Assembly (NCBI GenBank): GCA_002816585.1
Contig: MUCT01000038.1
Coordinates: 1 to 39,090, forward strand
DNA from: SAR202 cluster bacterium Io17-Chloro-G6
Lineage (GTDB): Bacteria; Chloroflexota; Dehalococcoidia; UBA3495
Direction of reading: 5' to 3'
Length of the DNA stretch: 39,090 nucleotides
Below are positions 24,502 to 34,366 of this stretch, in pieces. Numbering within the stretch: the first letter of the stretch is position 1; each line of letters starts with the position of its first letter. The position numbers and the translations under genes are program-made. The notes beneath the pieces were generated by a model that saw nothing but the letters and a program-made list of their open reading frames with translations, was not told the origin of the DNA and did no database searches.

Positions 24502-25566
24502 TTGCTCTTAGCATCCAATAGAGGTGGCGGGACAGCATTTTTGGCGTCCATAATGACGGCGGTCATATTGGCCGCCTGCGGCGGCGCGGGCCCGACAATT
24601 CCCGTGGCATCCACGACCACGGAACCCACGACGGTTTCGTCCGTTGCTCCAACACCAACTCCGACTCCCAATCCGTATGGCGATTTTTCCAGCGCGGAAG
24701 TGCCGCCCGCCGATCCAGAACGGCTGGCCGAATTTACCCGGCTGGTTGCTTTGTTCCCCGCGAGCTACGGCTCGGCTATGTACCTGGACATGGAGTTCCT
24801 GCGGTCCACCGTGACTCTGTCCGATTCGTTCAGTCCGGAGATGTTGGGACTGGACTTGGCTCTGCCATCGATAGCAACCGGGCTGGTCAACTCCATAGCT
24901 GTGGCGGCAGATTTTCAAAGCCACGCCGTGCTCACCTCTTTCCAGGGAGACTTCACCATCGCCGCGATGCTCCAGGTGGCCAATAGCTTCGGCCTGCAAT
25001 TGAAGGAAGGCAGCCCGCAGACCTATGAGGGCCACAACATATGGGACGTCGACGCTTTGGGAGTGAACTTGGCCTTGGCGGTAGCGGATGAGACGACCGG
25101 AGTTGCTGCTTCTGGACAGGACGACACTGGCTCAAATGCGATTGGCTTGGCGAAAGCCTCGCTGGACGCCTTTGACGGACGCTCTGCCCGGTTACTGGAT
25201 TCACCGGGGCTCACCAGCCTGGTGAGTGATGTACCTTCTGGGTTCGCCGCAGCGGTGCTTTCCCAATGCGAGATGGTGCCTTTGTTCGCCGATGTTCAAG
25301 CGCTGCCCGGCTGCGCCGGCGCCATAGCAACCGCGGGCATATTGTCCGGCGATTTGGTGGTTGTACACGTCCTGGTAGCGTTTTCAGATCAAGACCAAGC
25401 CCGGTCCGCCTTGGAAGTCGCCAACAAAGCGCTGGCCAGCGAAGACCTGACCCAAGGGTTCAAAGATTTAGGAGTGCGTCAAGAACGGGAAAACATTAGG
25501 GTCAGAGTTATCGTCGACGTATCCAAGTTCACCGACGTGTTCCGGTTGTTCGCGCCCAGCAGTTAA
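24502..25566 (+). CDS. Lipoprotein of unknown function, related to the DUF3105 lipoprotein N-terminus
   Basis: The product has a hydrophobic stretch TAFLASIMTAVILAAC followed by GG, a lipobox, so it should be lipid-anchored on the outside of the membrane. A Thr/Pro-rich linker (TPTPTPNP) comes next. The remainder resembles the N-terminal part of the 32.5-kb lipoprotein: FPASYGSAMYLDMEFL, then a strand ending FQGDFTIAAMLQVAN and GHNIWDVD. It lacks the DUF3105 domain of that protein. The start is uncertain: TTG 24502 gives a normal-length signal, ATG 24460 inside pyk gives a longer Lys-Lys n-region, TTG 24541 is also open. Function unknown. Confidence 0.7.
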   Translation: MLLASNRGGGTAFLASIMTAVILAACGGAGPTIPVASTTTEPTTVSSVAPTPTPTPNPYGDFSSAEVPPADPERLAEFTRLVALFPASYGSAMYLDMEFLRSTVTLSDSFSPEMLGLDLALPSIATGLVNSIAVAADFQSHAVLTSFQGDFTIAAMLQVANSFGLQLKEGSPQTYEGHNIWDVDALGVNLALAVADETTGVAASGQDDTGSNAIGLAKASLDAFDGRSARLLDSPGLTSLVSDVPSGFAAAVLSQCEMVPLFADVQALPGCAGAIATAGILSGDLVVVHVLVAFSDQDQARSALEVANKALASEDLTQGFKDLGVRQERENIRVRVIVDVSKFTDVFRLFAPSS

Positions 25567-25664
25567 CTGGTCTAATATCGATTTCCCCTTTTCGGTCATC
25601 AAGGCCATTGGACTAACTGCACGGCGGTTGGTGACCGCACCCTGTCCTTACGATCTAACCTTCG

Positions 25665-25689
25665 CAAAGGTCAAGCGAGACCTCCTTTG
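25665..25689 (+). terminator. Terminator-like hairpin after the lipoprotein gene
   Basis: CAAAGG (25665-25670) pairs with CCTTTG (25684-25689), with GTC/GAC pairing inside the loop. It is followed by TTGATATT, a weak T-tract. Confidence 0.35.
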
Positions 25690-25797
25690 TTGATATTGAG
25701 CTTTGCGAATGGATACGATTTTTGCTTTACTCCCCCCAACCATAAGATGGCCTAGCATGAATTTCCAGCAATGAAGCAGACTCGTTGGGAGGCAATA

Positions 25798-26176
25798 ATG
25801 ACAACCGGAGCATTTGATCAGAATAAGGCCGAAGCATTCGACGTCATCCATGACCTTGCCCAACCCTCCAAGGTCCAAGGTCTTGCAATCTATCATCAAT
25901 TCCCTAAAGCCTGGCGGCGCCTACTTCAGGGGGGAATTTGCGGCTCCGAGCCATCTCCACGAAAGTGTTGACCACATGCTGGGCCCGACTCTTTGCGGCG
26001 TTTCAGTAATGTATTGCATTACGACTTCTCTCGCCTACGGCGGCGCCGGGCTGGGCACGATGTGGGGTGAACATACAGGGCGGGAGTTTCTGGAGGATGC
26101 TGGATTTATCGACATCCAAGTGGCGAGGATGGAAGGTGATCCCCTTCACAATATCTTCGTATCCACCAAAAGATAG
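25798..26176 (+). pseudogene. SAM-dependent methyltransferase remnant (frameshifted, N-terminus missing)
   Basis: Two frames together give a methyltransferase C-terminal half. The first reads AFDQNKAEAFDVIHDLAQPSKV and then turns to nonsense; the second continues VLQSIINSLKPGG, GEFAAPSHLHESVDH, YGGAGLGTMWGEHTGREF, LEDAGFIDIQVARM. The switch lies in a tandem copy of CCAAGGT at 25868-25874 and 25875-25881; removing one copy restores a single frame reading QPSKVLQSI. The SAM-binding glycine motif and the N-terminal domain are missing altogether. GGGAGG precedes ATG 25798, so a short peptide could still be made. The two changes show decay in progress. Confidence 0.75.
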
Positions 26177-26280
26177 AAACGGAGGGACGCTCGTCATCCG
26201 GGAATTCACAGATCGAAGCGGATCACGACATTCCCTCTCAGACGGGAAATAATTCCCTTATCGTCGGCCAGAAGCTCGCT

Positions 26281-27738
26281 CTAGTGGTTGGGGAGAGAGT
26301 GAGGGAGGGAGGTCGTGCCCATCAAATGGAGGTCGATGGCTCGAGCGGTTTCCCGGCCCTCGGCGATGGCCCAAACCACCAGCGATTGTCCCCTGGCTGC
26401 ATCGCCGGCCGCGAACACACCTGACACGCTGCTCATCCGGTTTTCGTCGATCGCAATGTTGCCTCGGGCGTCCAATGCCACGCCGATCTGTGCCAGCATG
26501 CCGTCATGCTCGGGATGTAAAAACCCCATGGCTAGCAGGGTCAACTCGGTCTCAATTTCAAACTCGCTGCCGGGAATCTCTACCATGGAGGGACGGCCAC
26601 CGTTGGCCCCTTCCTGCCATTCGACCCGTATTGCTTGCAGTTTTTCCAGCCTTCCGCCGCTCCCGGAAAAGGACTTTGTCAGTACTGAGTAGTCACGTAT
26701 CCCGCCCTCTTCATGGGCCGGTGATGAACGCAGGATCATCGGCCACTGGGGCCAGGGATTGTTGCCCGGCCGTTCCTCGGGCGGCTCGGCCAGCAGTTCC
26801 AGTTGATACACAACTTCAGCGCCCTGCCGGAGGGCCGTGCCCAGGCAGTCGGCGCCGGTATCTCCCCCGCCCAGTATGACGACTCGTTTGCCCTCGGCCT
26901 CGATCCGTTCGCCGTCGGGAATCTGTTCCCCGGACAACACTAGGTTCTGCTGGGAGAGGTACTCCATGGCCAGGTGGACTCCCGTCAGTTCGCGCCCCGG
27001 AACGTCCAATTCCCGCGCTTGGGTGGAGCCGCAGGCCAAGCAAACTGCGTCGAATTCTGAGAGCAACCGGTCCACTGGATAATCGACCCCGACGTTGGTG
27101 TTGGTCAGGAAGGTAACGCCCTCTTCGGCCATCAGATCAACGCGGCGCTGGACCACACTCTTTTCCAGCTTGAATTCCGGGATGCCCAGAGTCAGCAGGC
27201 CGCCGATGTAGCCGGCCCGCTCGATGACCGTCACCATGTGCCCTGCGCGGTTCAATTGTTGGGCGGCAGCCAGGCCGGAGGGCCCGGAACCGACGACGGC
27301 GACCTTCTTGCCGGTCCGCTGGTCCGGTGGCGCGGCTTTGATCCAGCCGTGCTCATAACCCCGGTCGACGATCTCTTTTTCGATGTACTCAATGGTGACC
27401 GGGTCAGAATTTATGCTGAGCACGCAACTTGCCTCGCAGGGAGCAGGGCAAACGCGGCCGGTGAACTCCGGAAAGTTGTTGGTGGCCAGGAGAGTGACCA
27501 GGGCCCCTTTCCAATCTCCCTTGTAGACCTGGTGATTGAAATCAGGGATGACGTTGCCCAGAGGACAGCCCATATGGCAAAAGGGGACTGAGCAATCCAT
27601 GCACCGGGAACCCTGTTCCCTGGCTTCGGCTTCGCCCCAAGGTTGGTAGAATTCGCGGTAGTCGCCCTTCCTCTCCGACGCCGGCCGCCGCTCTGGGGGC
27701 CGCCGGCCGGATTCCATGAAGCCTGTCGGTTTACCCAT
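26281..27738 (-). CDS. gltD: Glutamate synthase small subunit (GltD)
   Basis: The beta subunit of NADPH-dependent glutamate synthase, 485 residues. The N-terminal region has the cysteine clusters SRCMDCSVPFCHMGCPLG and RVCPAPCEASCVL, which bind two 4Fe-4S clusters. The FAD site is VVGSGPSGLAAAQQL, the NADPH site ILGGGDTGADCLG, and GVFAAGDAARGQSLV lies near the C-terminus. It supplies electrons to GltB for making glutamate from 2-oxoglutarate and glutamine. The ATG overlaps the gltB stop by 8 nt (ATGGGTAA), so the two are translationally coupled. Confidence 0.95.
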   Translation of the reverse strand: MGKPTGFMESGRRPPERRPASERKGDYREFYQPWGEAEAREQGSRCMDCSVPFCHMGCPLGNVIPDFNHQVYKGDWKGALVTLLATNNFPEFTGRVCPAPCEASCVLSINSDPVTIEYIEKEIVDRGYEHGWIKAAPPDQRTGKKVAVVGSGPSGLAAAQQLNRAGHMVTVIERAGYIGGLLTLGIPEFKLEKSVVQRRVDLMAEEGVTFLTNTNVGVDYPVDRLLSEFDAVCLACGSTQARELDVPGRELTGVHLAMEYLSQQNLVLSGEQIPDGERIEAEGKRVVILGGGDTGADCLGTALRQGAEVVYQLELLAEPPEERPGNNPWPQWPMILRSSPAHEEGGIRDYSVLTKSFSGSGGRLEKLQAIRVEWQEGANGGRPSMVEIPGSEFEIETELTLLAMGFLHPEHDGMLAQIGVALDARGNIAIDENRMSSVSGVFAAGDAARGQSLVVWAIAEGRETARAIDLHLMGTTSLPHSLPNH

Positions 27739-30700
27739 TGCCGACCGCTTCTAGCTCCCTCTCCGTACCCTCCCCAGCCCTTTGCTTCCGCTCTTCCAAA
27801 ACCCGGCGGTAATCCCTGGGCATGATCTTTTTGAACCGCTTCAAAGCTGAATCCCAATCGGCCAGGATGTCCGCCGCCGGGGTGCTGCCGGTAAACTTTT
27901 TGTGGTCTTCAATCAGCCCCTTGAGAACGGCGATGTCTTCAGTGTCGTTCACCGGCTCTAGATCGGCCATACCGTCATTGAACCGAACGTGGAAGTCATC
28001 GTCCTTGTCGTAAACGAAGGCTATACCGCCGCTCATGCCTGCGGCGAAGTTGCGGCCAGTGGGGCCCAACACGACCGCGACGCCACCAGTCATGTACTCG
28101 CACCCGTGGTCTCCCACGGCTTCAACAACGGTCTTCACCCCGCTGTTGCGGACACAGAACCGCTCACCCGCGACGCCGCGGATGAACACATGGCCTCCAG
28201 TCGCACCGTACATGGCCACGTTGCCGATGATGATGTTCTCCTCAGGTACAAACGTGGCTTGGGGGTCCGGGCAGACCACGATTCGGCCGCCGGACATTCC
28301 CTTGCCCATGTAGTCATTGGTGTCTCCCATCAGATTGACACTGATGCCACGGGCCAAAAACGCGCCAAAACTCTGTCCCGCGGAGCCAGTCAGATTGATA
28401 TTTATGGTGTCATCGGGGAGGCCATCTTCGCCGAAGTTCTTGGCGACTTTGCCGCTGAGCATGGCGCCAACAGTCCGGTTGGAATTGTGGATCGGCAGGT
28501 CTATCTGAACCGGCTCCCTGGCCTCCAATGACCGCTGTGCTTGAGCGATCAACTGGTGGTCCAAAGCTTTTTCCAGACCGTGGTCCTGTTCCCGGTCGCA
28601 GTAGACCGGCTCATTGGAATCTTGGGATTCCTGTCTGTGGAGCAGCCGGTCCAAGTCAATGCCTTGGGCTTTCCAGTGGTCGACCGCTGCTTGCGCGTCC
28701 AGGACGTCCGATCGGCCAATCATTTCGGCGACGGTCCGGAACCCAAGGCCGGCCATGATCTCCCGCATCTCCTCTGCGACGAAGGTGAAGTAGGTGACCA
28801 AGTGCTCCGGCTTGCCGGCGAACTGCTTGCGCAGTTCCGGGTCCTGGGTAGCGATACCCACCGAACAGGTGTTCATGTGGCACTTACGCAGCATGATGCA
28901 ACCGCTGACCACCAAGGCAGAGGTGGCGAACCCAAACTCTTCAGCTCCAAGCAAGGCGGCGACCGCGGCGTCCCGGCCGGTCTTGAGTTGACCGTCGGTC
29001 TGGACCACGATGCGGCTTCTGAGACCGTTGGCTACCAGCACTTGCTGGGTTTCCGCGATGCCCAATTCCCAGGGCAGCCCCGCGTGTTTGATAGACGACT
29101 CAGGTGATGCCCCAGTGCCTCCATCATGTCCGCTGATCAGCACCACGTCTCCGTGACCCTTGGCTACTCCGGCGGCGACGGTGCCGACGCCAACCTCCGC
29201 AACCAGCTTCACGTGGATCCTGGCGTCGGGGTTGATGTTCTTCAGGTCATGGATTAACTGGGCCAAGTCTTCAATGGAATAAATATCATGGTGAGGCGGC
29301 GGCGAGATCAGCTCCACGCCAGGTGTGGTCTTCCGCACCCAGCCAATATATTCATCTATCTTATGGCCCGGCAGTTGTCCGCCCTCTCCGGGTTTGGAGC
29401 CCTGGGCCATCTTGATCTGCAGGTCAGTCGCGTTGATCAGGTAATTGGCGGTGACGCCAAACCGGCCCGACGCCACCTGTTTGATGGCGCTGCTGCGGGA
29501 GTCGCCGTTCTCGTCCAGCCAATAGCGGCGGTAGTCCTCTCCACCCTCCCCGGTATTGCTGCGGGCGGCCATCCGGTTCATGGCGATGGCCATGGTTTCG
29601 TGGGCTTCCCGGCTGATGGAACCCAGGGACGCCGCTCCGGTGGCAAAGCGTTTCACGATCTGTGACGCCGGCTCAACTTCCTCAATGGGCACGGGAGCCC
29701 GGTCTTGTTTGAAGCCCAATAGGCCGCGCAGCGTGGCCAAATTCCGGGTTTGGTCGTTGGATTGCTTGCTGAAATCTTTGTAGACTTCCCAATTGTTAGT
29801 GCTGGCGGCATGTTGCAATTTGGCGATGGAGTCGGGGTTCCATTGATGGTGTTCCTCGCCCCGCCGCCATTGGTAGACGCCGCCCATGGGCAAATCTTGT
29901 TTCGCGACAATCTCGGGTGATCCGAAGGCGCGGTCGTGCCGGTCCGAGGCCTCGCGCTCCACACCGTCCAGTCCGATTCCTCCCACCCTGGACGGGGTCC
30001 AGGTGAAATACTCATCGATCAGTTCTTGGTTCAGGCCCACAGCCTCGAAAATCTGGGCGCCACGGTAGCCCTGCACTGTTGAGATGCCCATCTTGGACAT
30101 GACTTTGAGCACGCCCTTCGCGTTGGCCTTGATGAAATTCATCTGAGCGTAATCAGGTTTCGTCCCATTAATCTGGCCGGTCTCCGCCAACTCCCGCACC
30201 GTGGCCAAGGCGAGATACGGGTTTATGGCGCTGGCGCCGTAGCCGATGAGCAGCGCGAAGTGGTGAACTTCCCTGGCGTCGCCTGATTCTAATACCAGCG
30301 CGGCCTCGGTTCGGGTGCCTTCGCTGATGAGATGATGATGCACCGCCGAGACGGCCAGCAAGCTAGGTATTGGCGCCCAACGGATGTCAGTGCCACGGTC
30401 GGACAACACGATGATGGTGCGGCCATCTTCTATCGCTTGGGAAGCCTCCTGCCTCATTCCGTCCAGAGCTTTCTTCAGCGAGCCGTCTCCGGCCTGCCGG
30501 TCGTATAGGGCCGCTAGAGTGACTGAGCGCAATCCTTCCTGGTCCAACGCCTTTATCTTGGTCAGTTCGCCGTCAGAGATGATGGGCGAATCCAGTTTCA
30601 ACTGGCGGCAGTGCTCCGGGGTTTCATCGAACAGGTTCTGCTCACTCCCGATGAAGGCCCTTAGGGATGTGACCATCTCCTCACGGATGGCATCCAGAGG

Positions 30701-32293
30701 CGGGTTGGTCACCTGAGCAAAGAGCTGCTTGAAGTAGTTATAGAGCAACTGGTTCTGGTCGGAGAGCACGGCAAGCGGCGCATCGTTGCCCATGGAGCCA
30801 ATGGCTTCGCTGGCATTCGCGGCCATGACCGTGGTGAGCATGCGGATCTCTTCATAGTTGTATCCGAAAGTCTGCTGCAGCTTTACCAAGTCCTCCCGGT
30901 CCATGGGAGGGGCATCAGGCGGCTCCGCCAGGTCTTCCAATGTGAGCTTGTTGTCCTTGAGCCATTGGCCATAGGGCTGCCTGCTCGCCAGCTTATGCTT
31001 CAGTTCTTCATCGCCGATGATCCGGCCCTCTTCGAGGCTGACCAAGAACATGCGGCCCGGCTGTAACCTTCCCTTGGACTTGACCTCGGCGGGAGGCACC
31101 TCCAAGACCCCGGTCTCCGAGGCCATCACCAGTTTGTCGTCGTTGGTAACCAAGTACCGGAAGGGGCGCAGTCCGTTGCGGTCAAGGAGGGCACAGATAC
31201 TGCTTCCATTGGAAGACACGATCATGGCCGGGCCATCCCACGGCTCCATGAGAGAAGAATGGTACTCGTAGAAATCTTTCTTCTCTTGGGACATGGTTTC
31301 GTGCTGGTCCCAAGCCTCGGGTATGAGCATCAGCATGGCGTGCTCCAGATCGCGGCCCGTCATCTGGAGCAGTTCCAATGCGTTGTCCAGGCTGGCGGTG
31401 TCGCTGTCGCCGGCGTTCATCACCGGGGCGATCTTGGCCATGTCGTCCCCGAATAAGGGCGACTGGAATTGGGCCTCTCGGGCGTGCATCCAGTTTAGGT
31501 TGCCCCGCAGGGTATTGATCTCTCCGTTGTGGGCCAGATACCGGTATGGGTGGGCCAGCCGCCAACTACCGAGAGTGTTGGTGCTGAACCGGGAGTGGAC
31601 CAGCGCAAAGGCGCTGACCAGGTCAGGGTCTCTCAAGTCCTGATAGAACCCGGCTATCTGATGGGCCATGAGCAGGCCCTTATATACGATAGTGTTGCAG
31701 GACATGCTGCAAACGTAGAAGCAATCGGCTTCCTCTTCAGTCAGCCCCGACTCTTCCATGGAATGCTCAATGACTTTTCGGGCCACGTAGAGCTTCCGCT
31801 CCAGATGGGCGGCGTCTTTGATAGACGGACCTTTGCCGATGAACACCTGGCAGATGTGGGGACAGACCGCCCGCGCGTCCTCGCCGATCTTGGAGTGGTC
31901 CAGGGGCACGTCGCGCCAGCCCAGTACTTCCAGACCTTCGGACTCAATTATCTTGGTGATCAGGCCGCGGCATTTGATCTGAGCCTCGGGTGGCAGAAAC
32001 ACCATGCCAACGCCGTACTCGCCGACGGCCGGAAGGTCGATGCCCAGAGCAGCAGCCTCGCGCTGGAACAGCTTTTCGGGTGTCTGAATCAGCATGCCGG
32101 CCCCGTCGCCGGTCTCCGGGTCGCGCCCAGCGGCGCCACGGTGGCCCAGGTTGATCAACACCTGCACGCCTTCATCGATGATCTGGTGTGTCTTCTGGCC
32201 CTTAATATTGGCGACAACGCCTACACCGCAAGCATCGTGTTCTTGCTCCGGTGAGTAGAGTCCCTTTTTAGCCAGTTCTCTTAACGGGTGCAT
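27731..32293 (-). CDS. gltB: Glutamate synthase large subunit (GltB)
   Basis: The alpha subunit, 1520 residues, a normal length. The class-II glutaminase domain starts at Cys22 (EHDACGVG), so a 21-residue propeptide is removed to expose the nucleophile. A central domain follows, then the FMN-binding synthase domain (DGGTGASPESSIKHAGLPWE) with 3Fe-4S cysteines in CIMLRKCHMNTCSVG. The C-terminal GXGXG beta-helix domain includes GNVAMYGATGGHVFIRG. Ammonia from glutamine tunnels to the FMN site. A TATATA box lies about 15 nt upstream of the ATG, and the ribosome binding site is poor, so initiation may be unusual or the start may lie slightly differently. Confidence 0.96.
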   Translation of the reverse strand: MHPLRELAKKGLYSPEQEHDACGVGVVANIKGQKTHQIIDEGVQVLINLGHRGAAGRDPETGDGAGMLIQTPEKLFQREAAALGIDLPAVGEYGVGMVFLPPEAQIKCRGLITKIIESEGLEVLGWRDVPLDHSKIGEDARAVCPHICQVFIGKGPSIKDAAHLERKLYVARKVIEHSMEESGLTEEEADCFYVCSMSCNTIVYKGLLMAHQIAGFYQDLRDPDLVSAFALVHSRFSTNTLGSWRLAHPYRYLAHNGEINTLRGNLNWMHAREAQFQSPLFGDDMAKIAPVMNAGDSDTASLDNALELLQMTGRDLEHAMLMLIPEAWDQHETMSQEKKDFYEYHSSLMEPWDGPAMIVSSNGSSICALLDRNGLRPFRYLVTNDDKLVMASETGVLEVPPAEVKSKGRLQPGRMFLVSLEEGRIIGDEELKHKLASRQPYGQWLKDNKLTLEDLAEPPDAPPMDREDLVKLQQTFGYNYEEIRMLTTVMAANASEAIGSMGNDAPLAVLSDQNQLLYNYFKQLFAQVTNPPLDAIREEMVTSLRAFIGSEQNLFDETPEHCRQLKLDSPIISDGELTKIKALDQEGLRSVTLAALYDRQAGDGSLKKALDGMRQEASQAIEDGRTIIVLSDRGTDIRWAPIPSLLAVSAVHHHLISEGTRTEAALVLESGDAREVHHFALLIGYGASAINPYLALATVRELAETGQINGTKPDYAQMNFIKANAKGVLKVMSKMGISTVQGYRGAQIFEAVGLNQELIDEYFTWTPSRVGGIGLDGVEREASDRHDRAFGSPEIVAKQDLPMGGVYQWRRGEEHHQWNPDSIAKLQHAASTNNWEVYKDFSKQSNDQTRNLATLRGLLGFKQDRAPVPIEEVEPASQIVKRFATGAASLGSISREAHETMAIAMNRMAARSNTGEGGEDYRRYWLDENGDSRSSAIKQVASGRFGVTANYLINATDLQIKMAQGSKPGEGGQLPGHKIDEYIGWVRKTTPGVELISPPPHHDIYSIEDLAQLIHDLKNINPDARIHVKLVAEVGVGTVAAGVAKGHGDVVLISGHDGGTGASPESSIKHAGLPWELGIAETQQVLVANGLRSRIVVQTDGQLKTGRDAAVAALLGAEEFGFATSALVVSGCIMLRKCHMNTCSVGIATQDPELRKQFAGKPEHLVTYFTFVAEEMREIMAGLGFRTVAEMIGRSDVLDAQAAVDHWKAQGIDLDRLLHRQESQDSNEPVYCDREQDHGLEKALDHQLIAQAQRSLEAREPVQIDLPIHNSNRTVGAMLSGKVAKNFGEDGLPDDTININLTGSAGQSFGAFLARGISVNLMGDTNDYMGKGMSGGRIVVCPDPQATFVPEENIIIGNVAMYGATGGHVFIRGVAGERFCVRNSGVKTVVEAVGDHGCEYMTGGVAVVLGPTGRNFAAGMSGGIAFVYDKDDDFHVRFNDGMADLEPVNDTEDIAVLKGLIEDHKKFTGSTPAADILADWDSALKRFKKIMPRDYRRVLEERKQRAGEGTERELEAVGNG

Positions 32294-32510
32294 CAGGAGA
32301 AAACCTATATACCGGATTCAGCGCGGCCGTCACTGGAAACTTCCCGTCACTGCAACTACCCCGTTGCTGCAACTACGATGAAAACACCGATCCACCGCTT
32401 AGTCGCGGCGTAGGCACAATCCTCCCTGGAAAACAGGGCCGCGAAATGATTTTGTTAAATATATCACAATATGCGGAGTACACAAGGTCTGTGCGGGGAG
32501 GAAAACCAAA

Positions 32511-32540
32511 AGGGGCGTCCCGATGAATCGAGACGCCCCT
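32511..32540 (-). terminator. Terminator of the DUF3105 lipoprotein gene
   Basis: AGGGGCGTC (32511-32519) and GACGCCCCT (32532-32540) form a 9-bp stem, extended by CGAT/ATCG. On the minus strand TTTTGGTTTT follows. The rest of the gap to gltB (32294-32510) shows no gene. Confidence 0.75.
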
Positions 32541-32565
32541 GGTGTCTGTTTAGCCGGAGCCTAGG

Positions 32566-34053
32566 TTAGCAGGGGACTGTCTCCGGGCCCACCATTCCGG
32601 CGAACACCTCGAAGAATGGCTCGATCTCTCTGGCGGAGACGCCCTCGAATGTGGCCAGACGGCCCCAGGCGGCGAGAGAAAGCTGGCCGTCCGGGATCTT
32701 GTCGTAAGACCGAGCGACACCCCAAGAACGAAACTCGTCCACGTTGTCCAGAACCCGACGCAACTCGGAAACCCGGGCCGGGTTGGGGAAGTTGTAACTG
32801 ACCACGATGTTGCCGTGCTCCAGGTTATGGGTAGTTACTTCGTCGGGCAGACCATCCGGATACCACCCGCAGTCCGCCCAGCGGGCCCAGTGCAAACCCG
32901 AGGTAGGAGGAATGGTGCTGTATTCCACGGCCTGGCCCTCTTCAACGTGTCTTGCGCTGGGCATGATGACGATCTCTTCCCCAAACCTCGATTGCAGGTT
33001 CCTGATGTCAGGTGTCGGCGGGAGGGTGGGGGTTACCGTGGGATTGATGACCGGGGTCGAGGTCAGGTCACCAACTATATCGGATAGTTCTGATTCGGGA
33101 ATCTCGATCGTAATGGTCAGCCTGCGTCCGTCTTGATCAATCTCCAGGCTAGATAGCAGTTCCGTGGTGCGCGGGTCGGGTGAAAAGCCAGACGCCAATG
33201 TGACGATTCCATTGATGAATCCCTCCAACGTCTCTGCGGCGTCATCGTTGGTGAAATCCATGCTGATCAATAGATCCAGGGAATCGTTGTTTAGCTTGCC
33301 ACCCAACCCCACAATTTCAAGAGACGACAGGAAGTCCAATGAGATAGGCAGGTCGCCCAAACCGGGAACAGACCCCAAGTCTTCTCCTGCGAAGGCGTCC
33401 TGGGGAACCTCGGCGGCGAACCCGAAAACACCTTGGCGCAGGTCTTCGAAAACTTCGATCATAGGTCCCGAGGCCGATTCGGCATCCCCTCCGCGGAGAT
33501 CAATCATGTCCTTGACGGCCCCGCTCGACCCGATAGCCAACGTCTCGGAATCCAGAAAGCTCAACGTGATTTCGTCCGAATCATCAGGTAGTGTGTAGAC
33601 ATCGGTTCCCATAAAGTCTTCTTGCACCAAGTCACCGTCCGATGCCACTTGGAGAAGGGCAATCACCGCATTCTCGTCGAAGGTTCCGTGTAGCACCACA
33701 CCAAAGTATTCCGAATTTCCATCCGCCTCGGCTTCGGCGAAGATGTCCGCCCGGTTCACCTCACCGAACAACTCCACGATTCTGGCTGGGTCGATATCAA
33801 AAAATTCGTTGATACCTTCAGGTCCATCCAGGGTATCCGAGGCCATTAATTCGAATAACTGTTCCAGGTCCATGTTGATCACGTCCACAAATTGATCAAC
33901 GTCGACACTGCCGACTATGTTGGCCCGCTGGGGAACCATATCTTCGAAGCTGCCACTGCTGCTGTCGTTTCCGCCACATGCGGCAGCGGCCAAGCCCAGT
34001 AGCAAGATCGTAATCGCCAATGCCGTCGACTTCACTGTCCGGGTGATGCCCAC
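32566..34053 (-). CDS. Lipoprotein with a C-terminal DUF3105 domain
   Basis: The 495-residue protein has a signal peptide with positive n-region (MGITRTVK), hydrophobic core and lipobox ending at Cys26 (LAAAAC), then a Gly/Ser linker. Residues about 40-330 form a module with two similar parts, resembling the 24.5-kb lipoprotein (GTFDENAVIALLQVAS; YTLPDDSDEITLSFLDSETLAIG). A Thr/Pro linker (about 340-350) leads to DUF3105: VEYSTIPPTSGLHWARWADC, then PDEVTTHNLEHGNIVVSYN. DUF3105 is a domain of unknown function common in actinobacterial and chloroflexal exported proteins; its His residues suggest metal binding. GAGAGGT 9 nt before the ATG supports the start. No function is known. Confidence 0.8.
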   Translation of the reverse strand: MGITRTVKSTALAITILLLGLAAAACGGNDSSSGSFEDMVPQRANIVGSVDVDQFVDVINMDLEQLFELMASDTLDGPEGINEFFDIDPARIVELFGEVNRADIFAEAEADGNSEYFGVVLHGTFDENAVIALLQVASDGDLVQEDFMGTDVYTLPDDSDEITLSFLDSETLAIGSSGAVKDMIDLRGGDAESASGPMIEVFEDLRQGVFGFAAEVPQDAFAGEDLGSVPGLGDLPISLDFLSSLEIVGLGGKLNNDSLDLLISMDFTNDDAAETLEGFINGIVTLASGFSPDPRTTELLSSLEIDQDGRRLTITIEIPESELSDIVGDLTSTPVINPTVTPTLPPTPDIRNLQSRFGEEIVIMPSARHVEEGQAVEYSTIPPTSGLHWARWADCGWYPDGLPDEVTTHNLEHGNIVVSYNFPNPARVSELRRVLDNVDEFRSWGVARSYDKIPDGQLSLAAWGRLATFEGVSAREIEPFFEVFAGMVGPETVPC

Positions 34054-34366
34054 TTGTACCTCTCAGACACCGATCCGAAAAATTGGTAATCCCTGCCCGC
34101 ATCGGTTACTCAAATATCTATTCATCCAACAACTTAACAATATCTAGCTGCCTAATTCTAGGCTAGCGGCCACCGGCAATTAGCACAATCCGCATTTCAC
34201 GCACTCCTTTTCTACCAGGGCGCGCACTGGAATCAGGCGGAAGTAGAAGATGGCGGGTTACACTCCCCAACCTGCACGGTCACGTTGACCCTGTTCCACG
34301 CCTGGCCTATACTCGATTTAGCGTCGTGAATCCCGTTTGAACCAATCAATTTTGGAGGGCCACCAA
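34054..34366. other. Divergent intergenic region before rsfS
   Basis: About 313 nt between the lipoprotein and rsfS. It holds the rsfS promoter at 34285-34313. The left half (34070-34160) is AT-rich and probably contains the lipoprotein promoter, but I could not assign clear -35 and -10 boxes. Confidence 0.5.
34285..34313 (+). promoter_or_regulatory. Promoter of rsfS, TTGACC-17-TATACT
   Basis: TTGACC (34285-34290) and TATACT (34308-34313) are separated by 17 nt, close to consensus. The start site would lie near 34320. Confidence 0.7.

Noticed and set aside
25567..26280. A complete methyltransferase gene
   Set aside because: The SAM-binding N-terminal half is absent and the remaining part is split by a frameshift, so it was called a pseudogene.
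31529..32254. Plus-strand open frame of 241 codons
   Set aside because: Antisense to the conserved glutaminase domain of gltB.
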